From the IMG/VR virus record IMGVR_UViG_3300027834_000005, positions 1-64,000 of that record: a stretch of 64,000 nucleotides of DNA, one strand, 5' to 3'. The notes under the pieces were generated by a model, which worked only from the letters and a program-made list of their open reading frames with translations, was not told the DNA's origin and ran no database searches. Below, one piece after another: positions 8,337 to 16,327 of this stretch; position 1 is the first letter of the stretch, and each line of letters begins with the position of its first letter. The DNA is from a virus. The position numbers and the translations under genes were made by a program.

Positions 8337-8365
8337 TTGACAATGCGTAAAAACCACCATATAAT
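8337..8365 (+). promoter_or_regulatory. Consensus sigma-70 promoter for the sigma-factor gene
   Basis: TTGACA (8337-8342), 17-bp spacer, TATAAT (8360-8365), a perfect match. It lies between the divergent lipase and sigma genes and excludes the in-frame upstream ATG at 8343 as a start. Confidence 0.85.
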
Positions 8366-8399
8366 AGCACAAATTGAAAAACTACACAAGAAGAGATTA

Positions 8400-9173
8400 A
8401 TGACGTACTCTGAGAAATATAAAATTCTAACCGACCTTTACTTCAACAAAGGCGACAAATCAGCACTCGATAAAATGCTCCAAATGGCACGTGGTGCTTT
8501 TTTCCGTGAAGCAAATAAGCATAGTATAGAACCTGACATTAAAGAAGAATTCGCACAAGATGCTATGGTGCAGATACTTGAAGCAGTAGAAGACTTTGAT
8601 TTTGAGAAGTCTGATAACTTCAGTGGTATTGTTGGTACTATAATCACTAGAAAAATGCACGCTATGCGGTTTAATGTTGCACATCCTAATGTACCAGCTC
8701 ACGCTAGAAAAAAGCTTACGAAATCTAAGCTTTTCGCAGAGTCTGATTATGGTAAGAAGGACGTGAAGGTTGGTACGGTAACACATTCCGCTGAAAGTAT
8801 AGCAGCAGCCAATGCCTTCCTTAATGTGCGAGTGGTGAGCACTGAAAAGAAAATGACTGAAGACGGCGATACCCTAGGCTCCATTTTACCTAGTGAGGCT
8901 CTTCAAGTAGACGAAGTTATGGAAGGGGATGAATCCAATAACGCCCTTGTTCATGTAATTAGTCTGCTGTCTGATAAAGAACAGAAAATGATTAAAGATC
9001 ACTTTGGCGACGGAATAACATATACCGATATTGCTAAAAGTGATGGTGTGTCCCCTCAAGCAGTACACCTTAGATACTTAAAAGTACTGAAGAAAGTGAA
9101 CGTTGCTCTCACAGAACGTGGTGAAAACTACGTAGATATGAGAGAATGCATTAATCAAGCTAAACTATTCTAG
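8400..9173 (+). CDS. Phage sigma factor (sigma-70 regions 2 and 4)
   Basis: Probable RNA polymerase sigma factor directing a phage gene class, perhaps late genes as T4 gp55 does. Of 257 residues, the N-terminal part (DIKEEFAQDAMVQILEAVEDFD followed by F.G.V.T...RKMHAMR) resembles region 2. The C-terminal part (LLSDKEQKMIKDHFGDGITY then IAKSDGVSPQAVHLRYLKVLKKV) is a classic region 4 helix-turn-helix. T4 gp55 has 185 residues and lacks a recognisable region 4, so this copy is more like a complete small sigma. The start at ATG 8400 has AAGAAGAGA upstream and lies downstream of the promoter. The separate gp45-like clamp suggests a possible T4-type late transcription circuit. Confidence 0.75.
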   Translation: MTYSEKYKILTDLYFNKGDKSALDKMLQMARGAFFREANKHSIEPDIKEEFAQDAMVQILEAVEDFDFEKSDNFSGIVGTIITRKMHAMRFNVAHPNVPAHARKKLTKSKLFAESDYGKKDVKVGTVTHSAESIAAANAFLNVRVVSTEKKMTEDGDTLGSILPSEALQVDEVMEGDESNNALVHVISLLSDKEQKMIKDHFGDGITYTDIAKSDGVSPQAVHLRYLKVLKKVNVALTERGENYVDMRECINQAKLF

Positions 9174-9182
9174 GAGAACAAC

Positions 9183-9641
9183 ATGGCAGCTAATGATCCT
9201 CACGAACTTAAGAACCTTACACAACGTAAGAAACGTCTGGACGTTCAATTGTCCGAATGTACCGATAGAGTCAATGCACGCCAAGAAGAATTCAACATCG
9301 AAAAGAAATCTCAAGGAAAGCTTGTAAAAGAGTTGAATGTAGTAGATAATAGCATTCGTTCTCTTGAGGAACGTAACAAAAGAAACCAAACGCCAATAGT
9401 AACTGAGCACGCATTGTTACGATACGTTGAAAACGTATTAGGCATTGATCTTCAAGAAATCCAAGCTAACATCCTTAGTGATGCTAACCTTGGTATGTAC
9501 CGACAACTCGGTGATGGCAGATACCCTGTAGGGGATTGCAAATCTGGGTTTAAAGCGGTATTTAAGAACGGTAGTGTCGTTACAGTCGTAGACGCAAACA
9601 ACACTGCAAAAAAAGCAAAAAAAGCAAAGAAAAAAGCTTGA
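9183..9641 (+). CDS. Conserved phage protein with coiled coil
   Basis: 152 residues. Residues about 8-65 form a charged coiled coil; then comes 'TEHALLRYVENVLGIDLQEI', a short motif I associate with small phage proteins of unknown function. The last residues (AKKAKKAKKKA) are a Lys/Ala tail that could bind nucleic acid. AGGAGA precedes the ATG, 9 bases after the sigma gene. Confidence 0.68.
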   Translation: MAANDPHELKNLTQRKKRLDVQLSECTDRVNARQEEFNIEKKSQGKLVKELNVVDNSIRSLEERNKRNQTPIVTEHALLRYVENVLGIDLQEIQANILSDANLGMYRQLGDGRYPVGDCKSGFKAVFKNGSVVTVVDANNTAKKAKKAKKKA

Positions 9642-9666
9642 TCGCAACATGAATATCAGGCATAAT
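9638..9666 (+). promoter_or_regulatory. Tandem promoter P1 for moxR
   Basis: TTGATC (9638-9643), 17-bp spacer containing AACATGAA, CATAAT (9661-9666). It begins within the stop region of the preceding gene. Confidence 0.6.
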
Positions 9667-9726
9667 GTACGACATAGAGTTAAGGGAAACATTAAGAGCT
9701 TCCAAATAACTTTTTAAGAAAAACGT

Positions 9727-9755
9727 TTGACACTAACATGAAGATCTGACATAAT
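9727..9755 (+). promoter_or_regulatory. Tandem promoter P2 for moxR
   Basis: TTGACA (9727-9732), 17-bp spacer again containing AACATGAA, CATAAT (9750-9755), 89 bases after P1. Confidence 0.7.
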
Positions 9756-9816
9756 AGTCATCATCAAGTTAAGAGTTAAACACAAAAACTTCTTAAAAAA
9801 CTTATTAAAAAAGATC

Positions 9817-9845
9817 TTGATAACAAGTTGAACTTAACTTATAAT
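9817..9845 (+). promoter_or_regulatory. Tandem promoter P3 for moxR
   Basis: TTGATA (9817-9822), 17-bp spacer, TATAAT (9840-9845), 90 bases after P2 and 54 before the ATG. The 258-base gap 9642-9899 holds only these three promoters, AT-rich leader and the ribosome site GGAGAA. Confidence 0.72.
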
Positions 9846-9899
9846 AGCAACACAAATTAACAACTTATATTATTTTATTTTATACAACGGAGAAACACC

Positions 9900-11183
9900 A
9901 TGGGTAAGAAAGAAGCGAACGTAGCCGAGTACACTGAAGTATCACCAGCCAAAGCATCTGCCTACTTAGAGCATTGCATGAATGTAGGACGTCCTGTATT
10001 CCTTTGGGGTTCTCCAGGTATTGGTAAGTCTGACTTGGTAGAAGGCATTGCCGAACGCCAAGGCCGTAAAGTGATCGACATGCGTCTGATCTTAATGGGT
10101 CCAGAAGATCTTAAGGGTATCCCTTACTTCGACTCGAACGAAGGTACTATGCGCTGGGCACCATCAAGCGAATTGCCTGAAGTAGTTAACCAAGCCGACG
10201 TAGATGAGCAACAAGCGATTGTTGATATGTTTGCAGAAGCATTAGCGCTTATCACAGCAGATGAGACAATGGGTGCATTAGAACGTGTATCTCAGATCGA
10301 AATTGCGACTGGTAAATTGAAAGGTGCAGAAGCACGCCGTGACCGTTACCAAGGTTCGTTAGAATTCCAAGATGCTATCTTGTTCTTGGATGAAATGAAC
10401 TCTGCGCCACCATCAGTACAGGGTGCTGCATACCAGCTAACATTGAACCGTCGTGTTGGTGAATACAAACTGCCTGATGGCGTAAGCATCATCGCAGCCG
10501 GTAACAAAGATACGGATAAAGGTGTAACCTACCGTATGCCTACACCGCTTGCTAACCGTTTCATTCACTTATACATGGATGTTTCGTTTGAAGATTGGCA
10601 GCAATGGGCGATTAACGCTGGGGTTCACGCTGACGTGGTTGGTTTCTTAACCGCTCACCCAAGCAAGATCCACAAGTTTGATCCTAAGTCTGCGGACAAG
10701 GCGTTTGCAACACCACGCTCTTGGACTTTCGTTAGCCAGCTGTTAGAGCAAGACATGGATCACGAAATGGCACGTACTTTGATCGGCGGTACTATCGGTG
10801 AAGGTTTGGCAATCGAATTCATGCAACATCGTAAAGTTGCTGGTAAGATGCCTGCTCCAATGGACGTATTGTTGGGTAAGGTTAAAACACTGAATGTCAC
10901 TGACATCTCAGCGCGTTACTCTCTTACTATCAGCATGTGTTACTTGCTGAAAGAGATCCAAGGTCAAATCGCTGACGAAGCGAAGAAGACTGTAGATCAG
11001 AAGTTCTACTTGGAATGTTTCGATAATTACTTCGAGTTCCTTATGGAAGTGATGCAGGAAGAGATGGTAATCTTAGGTGCTACTACAGCATTGAAGACTT
11101 ACAAGTTACCGATTGATCGTAACAAGTCTCGTACCTTCAACAAGATGTTTCAAGAGTACGGAAAAATGGTGTTGAACACTTAG
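9900..11183 (+). CDS. MoxR-type AAA+ ATPase
   Basis: A 427-residue AAA+ ATPase of the MoxR/RavA group, chaperone-like motors that usually work with a VWA-domain partner. Walker A is GSPGIGKS (37-44), Walker B ILFLDEMN (about 160-167), sensor 1 IIAAGNKD, and a 'TPLANRFIHLYMD' Arg-finger region follows. The VWA/metallopeptidase gene at 13158 is the likely partner. Arginine is encoded almost only by CGT/CGC, unlike the AGA-rich small genes, and three promoters precede it, both suggesting high expression. Confidence 0.88.
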   Translation: MGKKEANVAEYTEVSPAKASAYLEHCMNVGRPVFLWGSPGIGKSDLVEGIAERQGRKVIDMRLILMGPEDLKGIPYFDSNEGTMRWAPSSELPEVVNQADVDEQQAIVDMFAEALALITADETMGALERVSQIEIATGKLKGAEARRDRYQGSLEFQDAILFLDEMNSAPPSVQGAAYQLTLNRRVGEYKLPDGVSIIAAGNKDTDKGVTYRMPTPLANRFIHLYMDVSFEDWQQWAINAGVHADVVGFLTAHPSKIHKFDPKSADKAFATPRSWTFVSQLLEQDMDHEMARTLIGGTIGEGLAIEFMQHRKVAGKMPAPMDVLLGKVKTLNVTDISARYSLTISMCYLLKEIQGQIADEAKKTVDQKFYLECFDNYFEFLMEVMQEEMVILGATTALKTYKLPIDRNKSRTFNKMFQEYGKMVLNT

Positions 11184-11220
11184 AACATCGCCGATCTTCT
11201 TAGATCTTCGTTGAACTACT

Positions 11221-11250
11221 AAAAAAAGGGAAGCTTAGCTTCCCTTTTTT
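11221..11250. terminator. Bidirectional terminator
   Basis: A-run, hairpin GGGAAGCT/AGCTTCCC and T-run, symmetrical, so it can end both the moxR transcript and the convergent endonuclease transcript. Confidence 0.88.
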
Positions 11251-12190
11251 ATTTGTCAATGTATTGCTTAATGATAATCCTAACATCATCTTTAGATGTG
11301 TACGGTATTCGTATTAGGTACACGCCATTAACGGAAGCGTAGTTATCCTTCAGTTTGTCGTGTAATTGTGTTTGTTCGAACTTCTCAAGTTTTTGAGATT
11401 CAGATAATTTTCCACTAAAGTCTGTAGGCTCAAAATGTTGAATGCCATCGTATTCTATCAATAAGTTATAGTCAGGAATATGAAAATCATACCTTAGATG
11501 TCCGCCTAAAGGACTTAAAAGGTCATCATAAGTTTTTTCAGGTTTATATGGCACTGATAAGTCCTCTAGGCATTCTTTGATAAGTTTTTCACCTATGGAC
11601 GAAGAGCATAGTTTACAGCCCTTCCCTTCAAGATGTGCGTTGGGAGTCTGCTCGAAATCACCATGTTCCTTGCATGTTATTAATGCTGGAGTCTTAGCAT
11701 TAACGTAGTTGGTATTACTATAAACATATGCGTGTCCATGCACTTCATTAGCTTTACGTATGAACTCTTCGATTGTTGACCTAAACTTACTACTAAGTGT
11801 ATCAGATTTACATTTAGGACAGCCTTGGCCTAGAAGATGGGCATCTGGTCTTTGTTCGAAATCACCATGTACGTGGCAAGTTATGGAAATTTTGGCCTTA
11901 GACGAGACATAAACGGCACTATCGTAAGAATAGGCATTTCCATGGATCTTTATAGCTTTTGTTATGTAACTTTGAGTTGTGAGCTTTCTGCCCTTAGCTC
12001 TTCTGTTATGGCCGCACTTTTTACAACCTTGACCATTTAAGTGATCATTAGGACGTAAAGTGAAGTCACCATGTATATTACAAGTTATTATTACCTTCTC
12101 CATTACTTTTACATACACGGTCTTAGAGTAGTAGTATTTGTTTCCGTGTATGGTTTTAGCTTTCTCTATGAATTTGTCTGTTTTATTCAT
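11249..12190 (-). CDS. DUF723-type zinc-repeat endonuclease
   Basis: 313 residues. Three copies of a roughly 55-residue repeat (K..IHGN.Y.Y....YV.......I.C..HGDF...P..HL.GQGC.KC) cover about residues 10-190 and resemble DUF723 zinc modules that bind DNA. The C-terminal part has 'YDFHIPDYNLLIEYDGIQHF', a restriction-endonuclease-like core seen in Vsr-like and homing nucleases. AAAGGA precedes the start. Its antisense placement between moxR and its VWA partner fits a selfish (homing) endonuclease inserted in an intergenic site. Specificity is unknown. Confidence 0.72.
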   Translation of the reverse strand: MNKTDKFIEKAKTIHGNKYYYSKTVYVKVMEKVIITCNIHGDFTLRPNDHLNGQGCKKCGHNRRAKGRKLTTQSYITKAIKIHGNAYSYDSAVYVSSKAKISITCHVHGDFEQRPDAHLLGQGCPKCKSDTLSSKFRSTIEEFIRKANEVHGHAYVYSNTNYVNAKTPALITCKEHGDFEQTPNAHLEGKGCKLCSSSIGEKLIKECLEDLSVPYKPEKTYDDLLSPLGGHLRYDFHIPDYNLLIEYDGIQHFEPTDFSGKLSESQKLEKFEQTQLHDKLKDNYASVNGVYLIRIPYTSKDDVRIIIKQYIDK

Positions 12191-12217
12191 TATTATGTCC
12201 TTTTGTAACTTACGTAG

Positions 12218-12246
12218 TTGACAACATGGTGAAAAAGTAGTATTAT
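12218..12246 (+). promoter_or_regulatory. Sigma-70-like promoter
   Basis: TTGACA (12218-12223), 17-bp spacer, TATTAT (12241-12246). It fires towards the hairpin terminator at 12329 rather than directly into a gene. Confidence 0.7.
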
Positions 12247-12252
12247 TACCAC

Positions 12253-12352
12253 TCTTAGGAACTATTTATCGTTTCAGTACGGTAAAATGGTTTTAAATAC
12301 CTAATCTCCGTTGGGTAAGCGATAGAGGAAAGGCACTTATGGTGCCTTTTTT
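12253..12352 (+). ncRNA. Candidate small RNA
   Basis: A promoter followed about 100 bases later by a strong terminator, with no open frame or ribosome site between them. The RNA would contain a hairpin (ACCTAA/TTGGGT, 12299-12316) whose loop shows TCTCC, complementary to Shine-Dalgarno sequences, plus the terminator hairpin. It could equally be an attenuated leader of the gene at 12380. Inference only. Confidence 0.4.
12329..12352 (+). terminator. Intrinsic terminator / attenuator
   Basis: AAAGGCAC/GTGCCTTT stem, loop TTATG, followed by T's. It stands between the promoter at 12218 and the gene at 12380. Confidence 0.8.
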
Positions 12353-12379
12353 CACATCTAAAGAAAAGAAGGTAATGGT

Positions 12380-12769
12380 ATGGAAGTATTTAAACGTGTA
12401 GCAGATGATGGCGGATTTTATCATGTCAATGAAAAAGGTCAAGCTCATGGTTTATGTGTTACGACCCTTTCAGGTGGTCTCAGAAATGAGGTAAACTACG
12501 AGAATGATTTGAAGCATGGTGAATATAAATTGTTCTATGAAAATGGAAGTATATTCATGCATAGCATGTTTCGTGAAGATGTTGCTTTTGGAGAAATAAA
12601 ATCGTATGACGCTCAAGGTGTGTTAAATAAACATTGTATTATTAATAAAGATGATGTAGTATTGGACATAACTGATGAAACCCCTCTAACCGAAGAACTT
12701 AAGTTTTTACTTAGTATTCAAGGTTATATGTTCCTACCTGAAGATGGAGAACGACATGAACATGAATAG
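12380..12769 (+). CDS. MORN-repeat protein with DEDxF-type tail (outlier copy)
   Basis: 129 residues. The N-terminal part has MORN_2/YwqK-like repeats (GQAHGLCV; LKHGEYKLFYENGSIF; FGEIKSYDAQG). The end 'LTEELKFLLSIQGYMFLPED' matches the 'LTDEDKFELxLKYGxxWLP' tail of the seven MORN proteins in the last 13 kb, nearly 39 kb away. YwqK proteins are often labelled antitoxins, but no toxin is seen here. It follows the attenuator-like hairpin. Confidence 0.68.
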   Translation: MEVFKRVADDGGFYHVNEKGQAHGLCVTTLSGGLRNEVNYENDLKHGEYKLFYENGSIFMHSMFREDVAFGEIKSYDAQGVLNKHCIINKDDVVLDITDETPLTEELKFLLSIQGYMFLPEDGERHEHE

Positions 12770-13079
12770 TATTATCGTAGGTGATGAAGCCTTATTAAAG
12801 ACACAGTTGATTAGTCATACGCCTAATAGCGAAGGTTTCTTAGAAGCTAACATAGTTTCTAGAGACGGTAAGACGTTAGATGGCGAGGATAACGTATTGA
12901 AGTTCTTCGAAGAAGACATTTTTTATCGTACAGGCGACTTAGTCATCATGGAAAGTGTTGTTATTGCCGTTAATGGCGATGATGTAGATCTTAAGGTGTT
13001 ATCTACCTTTGGTCGTGATACCGTACGTGAATCAATGACCATAAATCAAGAATTCGTCAATGTAGACGGAAAATACTAG
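12756..13079 (+). CDS. Hypothetical beta-rich protein
   Basis: 107 residues from ATG 12756, behind GGAGA (12746-12750); in-frame ATGs at 12744 and 12762 are alternatives. Beta-rich, with an acidic middle (DGEDNVLKFFEEDIFYRTGDLVIMESVVI). Not recognised. Confidence 0.62.
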   Translation: MNMNSIIVGDEALLKTQLISHTPNSEGFLEANIVSRDGKTLDGEDNVLKFFEEDIFYRTGDLVIMESVVIAVNGDDVDLKVLSTFGRDTVRESMTINQEFVNVDGKY

Positions 13080-13086
13080 AAAGTAT

Positions 13087-13115
13087 TTGACAATGGTATT
13101 AATTAGTAGTATCAT
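13087..13115 (+). promoter_or_regulatory. Sigma-70-like promoter for the VWA gene
   Basis: TTGACA (13087-13092), 17-bp spacer, TATCAT (13110-13115), 42 bases before the start. Confidence 0.7.
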
Positions 13116-13157
13116 TGCATCACAAATTAAATAACTCACTCATAAAAGGAAAATCCT

Positions 13158-14372
13158 ATGGCTGCTAAATGTCCGACTCGACAGAAGTTAGTGAAGGCAC
13201 GTATCCAAATGTTAATGAATATGCCGTTCTTCGGTGTACTCGCAACGCATTTACAACTGAAAGAAATTGATGCCAAGTTCTGCCCTACGGCAGGTACTGA
13301 TGGTCGCTCTTTCTATTACAACAAGGACTTCATTGAAAGCCTTGATGATGAAGAGTGTAAATTCTTGTTTGCACATGAAGTTATGCATTGCTGCTATGAC
13401 CATATGGGTCGTCGTGGTCGTCGTGACGCGGACTTGTATAACCAAGCAGCTGATCACGTGATCAACTTGGAAATCACTGACCAGAACGTCGGTAAGCTTA
13501 TTAGCCGTCCAAACGACGATCCTGCTATGATCCCTTGCCATGATACTAAGTATCGCGGTATGTCATCTGATGAGGTCTATGAGATCTTATATGATGAACA
13601 AGAAAAGAACGGCGGCCAAGGCCAAGGTCATAGCTTCGATGTGCATTTCGATGCTGATAGCATGACTGATGAAGAAGCTGAAGAAGCAGGCATTGATAAA
13701 ATGACTGATGATGAGAAGAGCATGGTTCGTGATGCATTCCGTCAAGCGACTTTAGAAGCTGCTAAATCTGCCGGTGCTGAAAACGTGCCAAATGGCGTAC
13801 GTAGCATGATCGATGATCTTTTAGATCCACAAATGGATTGGCGTGAATGTTTGAATGCCAACATCCAAACGTTGGTTAAGAATGACTGGACTTACTCACG
13901 TCCTAACCGTCGTAATTCATCTCTTGGTGGCATCATCTTACCAGGTAATGACTTCGATGAAGCTGTGAGCGTTTGTTGCGCGATTGATACCTCTGGTTCG
14001 ATCTCTCATCAAATGATTCGTGAATTCTTGAGTGAAATCAAGGGTATCATGGAACAGTTCAAGCAGTTCGAAATCAAGATTTGGTGCTTCGACACGGATA
14101 CTTACACTATCTGGAATTACAACGAAGATAACGCCGATGATATGGATGAGTTCTTCCCAGAAGGCGGTGGTGGTACTGAGTTCATGGTGAACTGGGATCG
14201 CATGAAAGAAGAAGATATCGAGCCTGATCAATTCGTGATGTTCACGGATGGTTACCCTTACGGTAGCTGGGGTGAAGAAGAATATCAAGACAACATGGTT
14301 TTCTTGATCAGTGGTAACCCACGTCACGACATCGTTGCGCCGTTCGGCACTACTTTATATTACGACGACTAA
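13158..14372 (+). CDS. VWA-like metallopeptidase, partner of MoxR
   Basis: 404 residues of the DUF2201 type. The N-terminal domain has a zincin motif HEVMHCCYDH (His73, His77) as in VWA-associated putative metallopeptidases. A Glu/Asp-rich linker (about 150-200) follows, then a C-terminal von Willebrand A-like domain with a MIDAS-type DTSGS (about 277-281) and 'MFTDGYP'. Such proteins are paired with MoxR ATPases in bacteria and large phages; the complex is thought to remodel or process proteins. It shares the CGT-rich codon use of the moxR gene. AAAGGA precedes the ATG. Confidence 0.85.
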   Translation: MAAKCPTRQKLVKARIQMLMNMPFFGVLATHLQLKEIDAKFCPTAGTDGRSFYYNKDFIESLDDEECKFLFAHEVMHCCYDHMGRRGRRDADLYNQAADHVINLEITDQNVGKLISRPNDDPAMIPCHDTKYRGMSSDEVYEILYDEQEKNGGQGQGHSFDVHFDADSMTDEEAEEAGIDKMTDDEKSMVRDAFRQATLEAAKSAGAENVPNGVRSMIDDLLDPQMDWRECLNANIQTLVKNDWTYSRPNRRNSSLGGIILPGNDFDEAVSVCCAIDTSGSISHQMIREFLSEIKGIMEQFKQFEIKIWCFDTDTYTIWNYNEDNADDMDEFFPEGGGGTEFMVNWDRMKEEDIEPDQFVMFTDGYPYGSWGEEEYQDNMVFLISGNPRHDIVAPFGTTLYYDD

Positions 14373-14404
14373 CAGTCGAAAGTAGTAGACAACAACTCAA
14401 AAAA

Positions 14405-14432
14405 GGGATATCATTTAGATATCCCTTTTTTT
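14405..14432 (+). terminator. Intrinsic terminator
   Basis: GGGATATC/GATATCCC stem with loop ATTTA and seven T's, directly after the VWA gene. Confidence 0.88.
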
Positions 14433-14445
14433 ATGGTTATTAAAA

Positions 14446-15117
14446 ATGTTAAAAGAAAATGATAAAACTATTAGTTCTGAAAAAAAGCGTGTGACTGAAA
14501 GCTTACAGAGTAAAATAGACAACATCACCGATTTTGCACAAATAGGCGACATCATTTCTAAAAAAGAAAATGAGTTTATGTATCTTGCCTATTTAGTTAA
14601 CCGACGTGGTGGCATGTGTTTGGATGATATGAAGGAGAAGGCAGACAGCTACGGCGACCTTGACTTCCGGTGGGACTACTTGATTGACTCTGGCTATTCC
14701 GGTCAATGTTGGGATAGTAGTCATCCAGATAATATGGATGAGAAATACATGCAATGGGATGAGCGCTGGGAAAAATGGAAATACCGTACGGCGCGTTGTA
14801 GAGTGGAAATACATTTCTCTGATGATAACAAATATAATTATTCTAGAAGCAGCATACTTGACGCTATTAACCGTATAAGTGGTTTCAAGACTGGATGTGG
14901 TGGGTCTGCTGGTTTTGCTTATTTCCAAGCGGATATGTTTCTAGCTGATTTCAAGCTATATCGAGATTCATATGAGGATTATCTCCTAGAGCATGCGGCG
15001 ATGGAAGAGAATCTGGATTTCATCAATTTTGAAAACAGACTTAGCGGATTACGTGATAGTACCAACACTGTTAAGTATAAATTGCCGTCTTCCGTGCCTA
15101 AACATTCACAAAGATAG
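14446..15117 (+). CDS. Hypothetical protein, paralogue of 18643
   Basis: 223 residues. Shares with the 18643 protein the order: charged N-terminal helix, 'ENEFMYLAYL' (there 'ENEFLLLCQL'), 'YGDLDFRWD' (there 'YGKLTVTWD'), a Trp/His/Lys-rich middle, a basic strand, 'TGCGGSAG..YF' (there 'TGTGSSGPSC.RYYFY') and a C-terminal helix. Function unknown; the duplicated pair brackets block B. Confidence 0.7.
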   Translation: MLKENDKTISSEKKRVTESLQSKIDNITDFAQIGDIISKKENEFMYLAYLVNRRGGMCLDDMKEKADSYGDLDFRWDYLIDSGYSGQCWDSSHPDNMDEKYMQWDERWEKWKYRTARCRVEIHFSDDNKYNYSRSSILDAINRISGFKTGCGGSAGFAYFQADMFLADFKLYRDSYEDYLLEHAAMEENLDFINFENRLSGLRDSTNTVKYKLPSSVPKHSQR

Positions 15118-15146
15118 TAGACATCTATACAAATATAAGGTACTAT
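15118..15146 (+). promoter_or_regulatory. Weak sigma-70-like promoter
   Basis: TAGACA (15118-15123), 17-bp spacer, TACTAT (15141-15146), upstream of 15187 and possibly of all of block B. Confidence 0.45.
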
Positions 15147-15186
15147 AGCGGTATCTTTTATAAAACCTTTTCTTTTAAGGAAAAAC

Positions 15187-15525
15187 ATGAATATTACGAC
15201 AGCAATACAAAATGCATTAGACGACGTGTTCGGTCATTTACCCGCAAAACTTGGTGAACCTCTAATCAAAGAAGTCCATGACATGGCTGATGTTTTTTCT
15301 TTAACAGAAGAAGAGATTCTTGAGCATATCCAGCTTAAGAGAAAAGACGTGCCTGCGCTGTATAGCGATGCGCCAGCTGAAGATTACGTGGAGCCTAAAG
15401 ACAGAGTTAATCATTCTGCTGACGTCATTGCCGATATTGAGAAGTTGCGTGGTGATGACGGTGAAGAAGGCGAAACAGATGAACTTGATGATATGTTCAA
15501 AGGTCTGTTAGGTGATGATAAGTAA
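15187..15525 (+). CDS. Hypothetical acidic protein
   Basis: 112 residues, very acidic at the C-terminus (GDDGEEGETDELDDMFKGLLGDDK). A helical 'SLTEEEILEHIQLKRKDV' segment in the middle faintly recalls the DEDxF tail but is internal, so it is not counted. AAGGAAAA lies before the ATG. Not recognised. Confidence 0.66.
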   Translation: MNITTAIQNALDDVFGHLPAKLGEPLIKEVHDMADVFSLTEEEILEHIQLKRKDVPALYSDAPAEDYVEPKDRVNHSADVIADIEKLRGDDGEEGETDELDDMFKGLLGDDK

Positions 15526-16031
15526 TGACTATCGTCAGCTTGTCGTTATGGGAATCCTATGGTAGATTACCGTGGGATGCCATAACTTTCTGTACTGGTA
15601 ATAAGATTTCCACGTATAGCTTATATGGCGGTGAATTATTTGAGCACTATGAAACCTTCGAAAATGAAAAGTACATCCTTCATGTAAATAAATTGGCGTC
15701 TGGTTACGAGGTGCATCTCAAGGTAATCGGTACTGACACGACAAAATTAATTGTTAATCAGAGATACGATCATAATATGAGAATCGTGGCTAGTAACAAA
15801 ATTTTGGTTGAAGATCTAGCTATCATTAATACTATCAGATGTACATCTGACAAAGAACGAGAAGAGTCTGAAAAAGAACTTTTCGAACTGGCTCTGTCTG
15901 GTGTTACTGTGCCCCCTGAATACATTATAGAGAACGCTTTGGCGGATATCTATTACATGGACTCATGGACCAGATTTAAAGGATGGTTGACGTGTAAGTT
16001 CATAAACCCTATTAATAAGGTAGAACGTTAA
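15525..16031 (+). CDS. Long DEDxF-tail protein heading block B
   Basis: 168 residues. A unique beta-rich N-terminal domain (about 1-110), then 'ESEKELFELALSGVTVPPEYIIEN' matching the tail, followed by a further 35 residues with an aromatic stretch (YYMDSWTRFKGWLTCKF). The start overlaps the preceding stop by one base. Confidence 0.65.
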   Translation: MTIVSLSLWESYGRLPWDAITFCTGNKISTYSLYGGELFEHYETFENEKYILHVNKLASGYEVHLKVIGTDTTKLIVNQRYDHNMRIVASNKILVEDLAIINTIRCTSDKEREESEKELFELALSGVTVPPEYIIENALADIYYMDSWTRFKGWLTCKFINPINKVER

Positions 16032-16327
16032 TGGACGCTAGAATGGTAGCCAACGTAAAGGCTAAGAAAATATTTGAAGAGTTGGAAACTGGGACCAAGC
16101 TCATGGTATCCTGCATACGAGATAATAGACGAGTAGACAAATATGATATTGTGGAAGTGAGTGACGCTTCATACAACGATGATCTTATATGTATTAAACA
16201 GATAGAGGGCGTGTTCGATTATAGACCGTTTGTCGAAGACGAATACAATGAATTAAAAACTATACGTCTTGTGAGTCTGAAGGGTATGTCAGATGAAGAT
16301 ATATTTCTTCTAAGGTTGTCACTGTGA
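16031..16327 (+). CDS. DEDxF-tail protein, block B no. 1
   Basis: 98 residues. SH3-like head (ELETGTKLMVSCIRDNRRVDKYDIVEVSD) and tail MSDEDIFLLRLSL, which is the extreme C-terminus. Stop of the previous gene and start share one base. Confidence 0.72.
   Translation: MDARMVANVKAKKIFEELETGTKLMVSCIRDNRRVDKYDIVEVSDASYNDDLICIKQIEGVFDYRPFVEDEYNELKTIRLVSLKGMSDEDIFLLRLSL

Noticed and set aside
8229-8399. Longer N-terminus for the sigma factor
   Set aside because: The added codons run through the lipase start region and a consensus promoter; ATG 8400 has a ribosome site.
9165-9410. Minus-strand gene opposite 9183
   Set aside because: It mirrors a well-supported gene with a good start; composition is that of a complementary-strand shadow.
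12380-12769. Toxin-antitoxin system (YwqK antitoxin)
   Set aside because: MORN_2 proteins often get this label automatically, but no toxin gene is adjacent and several MORN copies exist with the phage-specific tail.
15187-15525. DEDxF tail in the acidic protein
   Set aside because: A TEEEILEHIQL helix is present, but it is internal and lacks the Phe and the LSG/LGG end.
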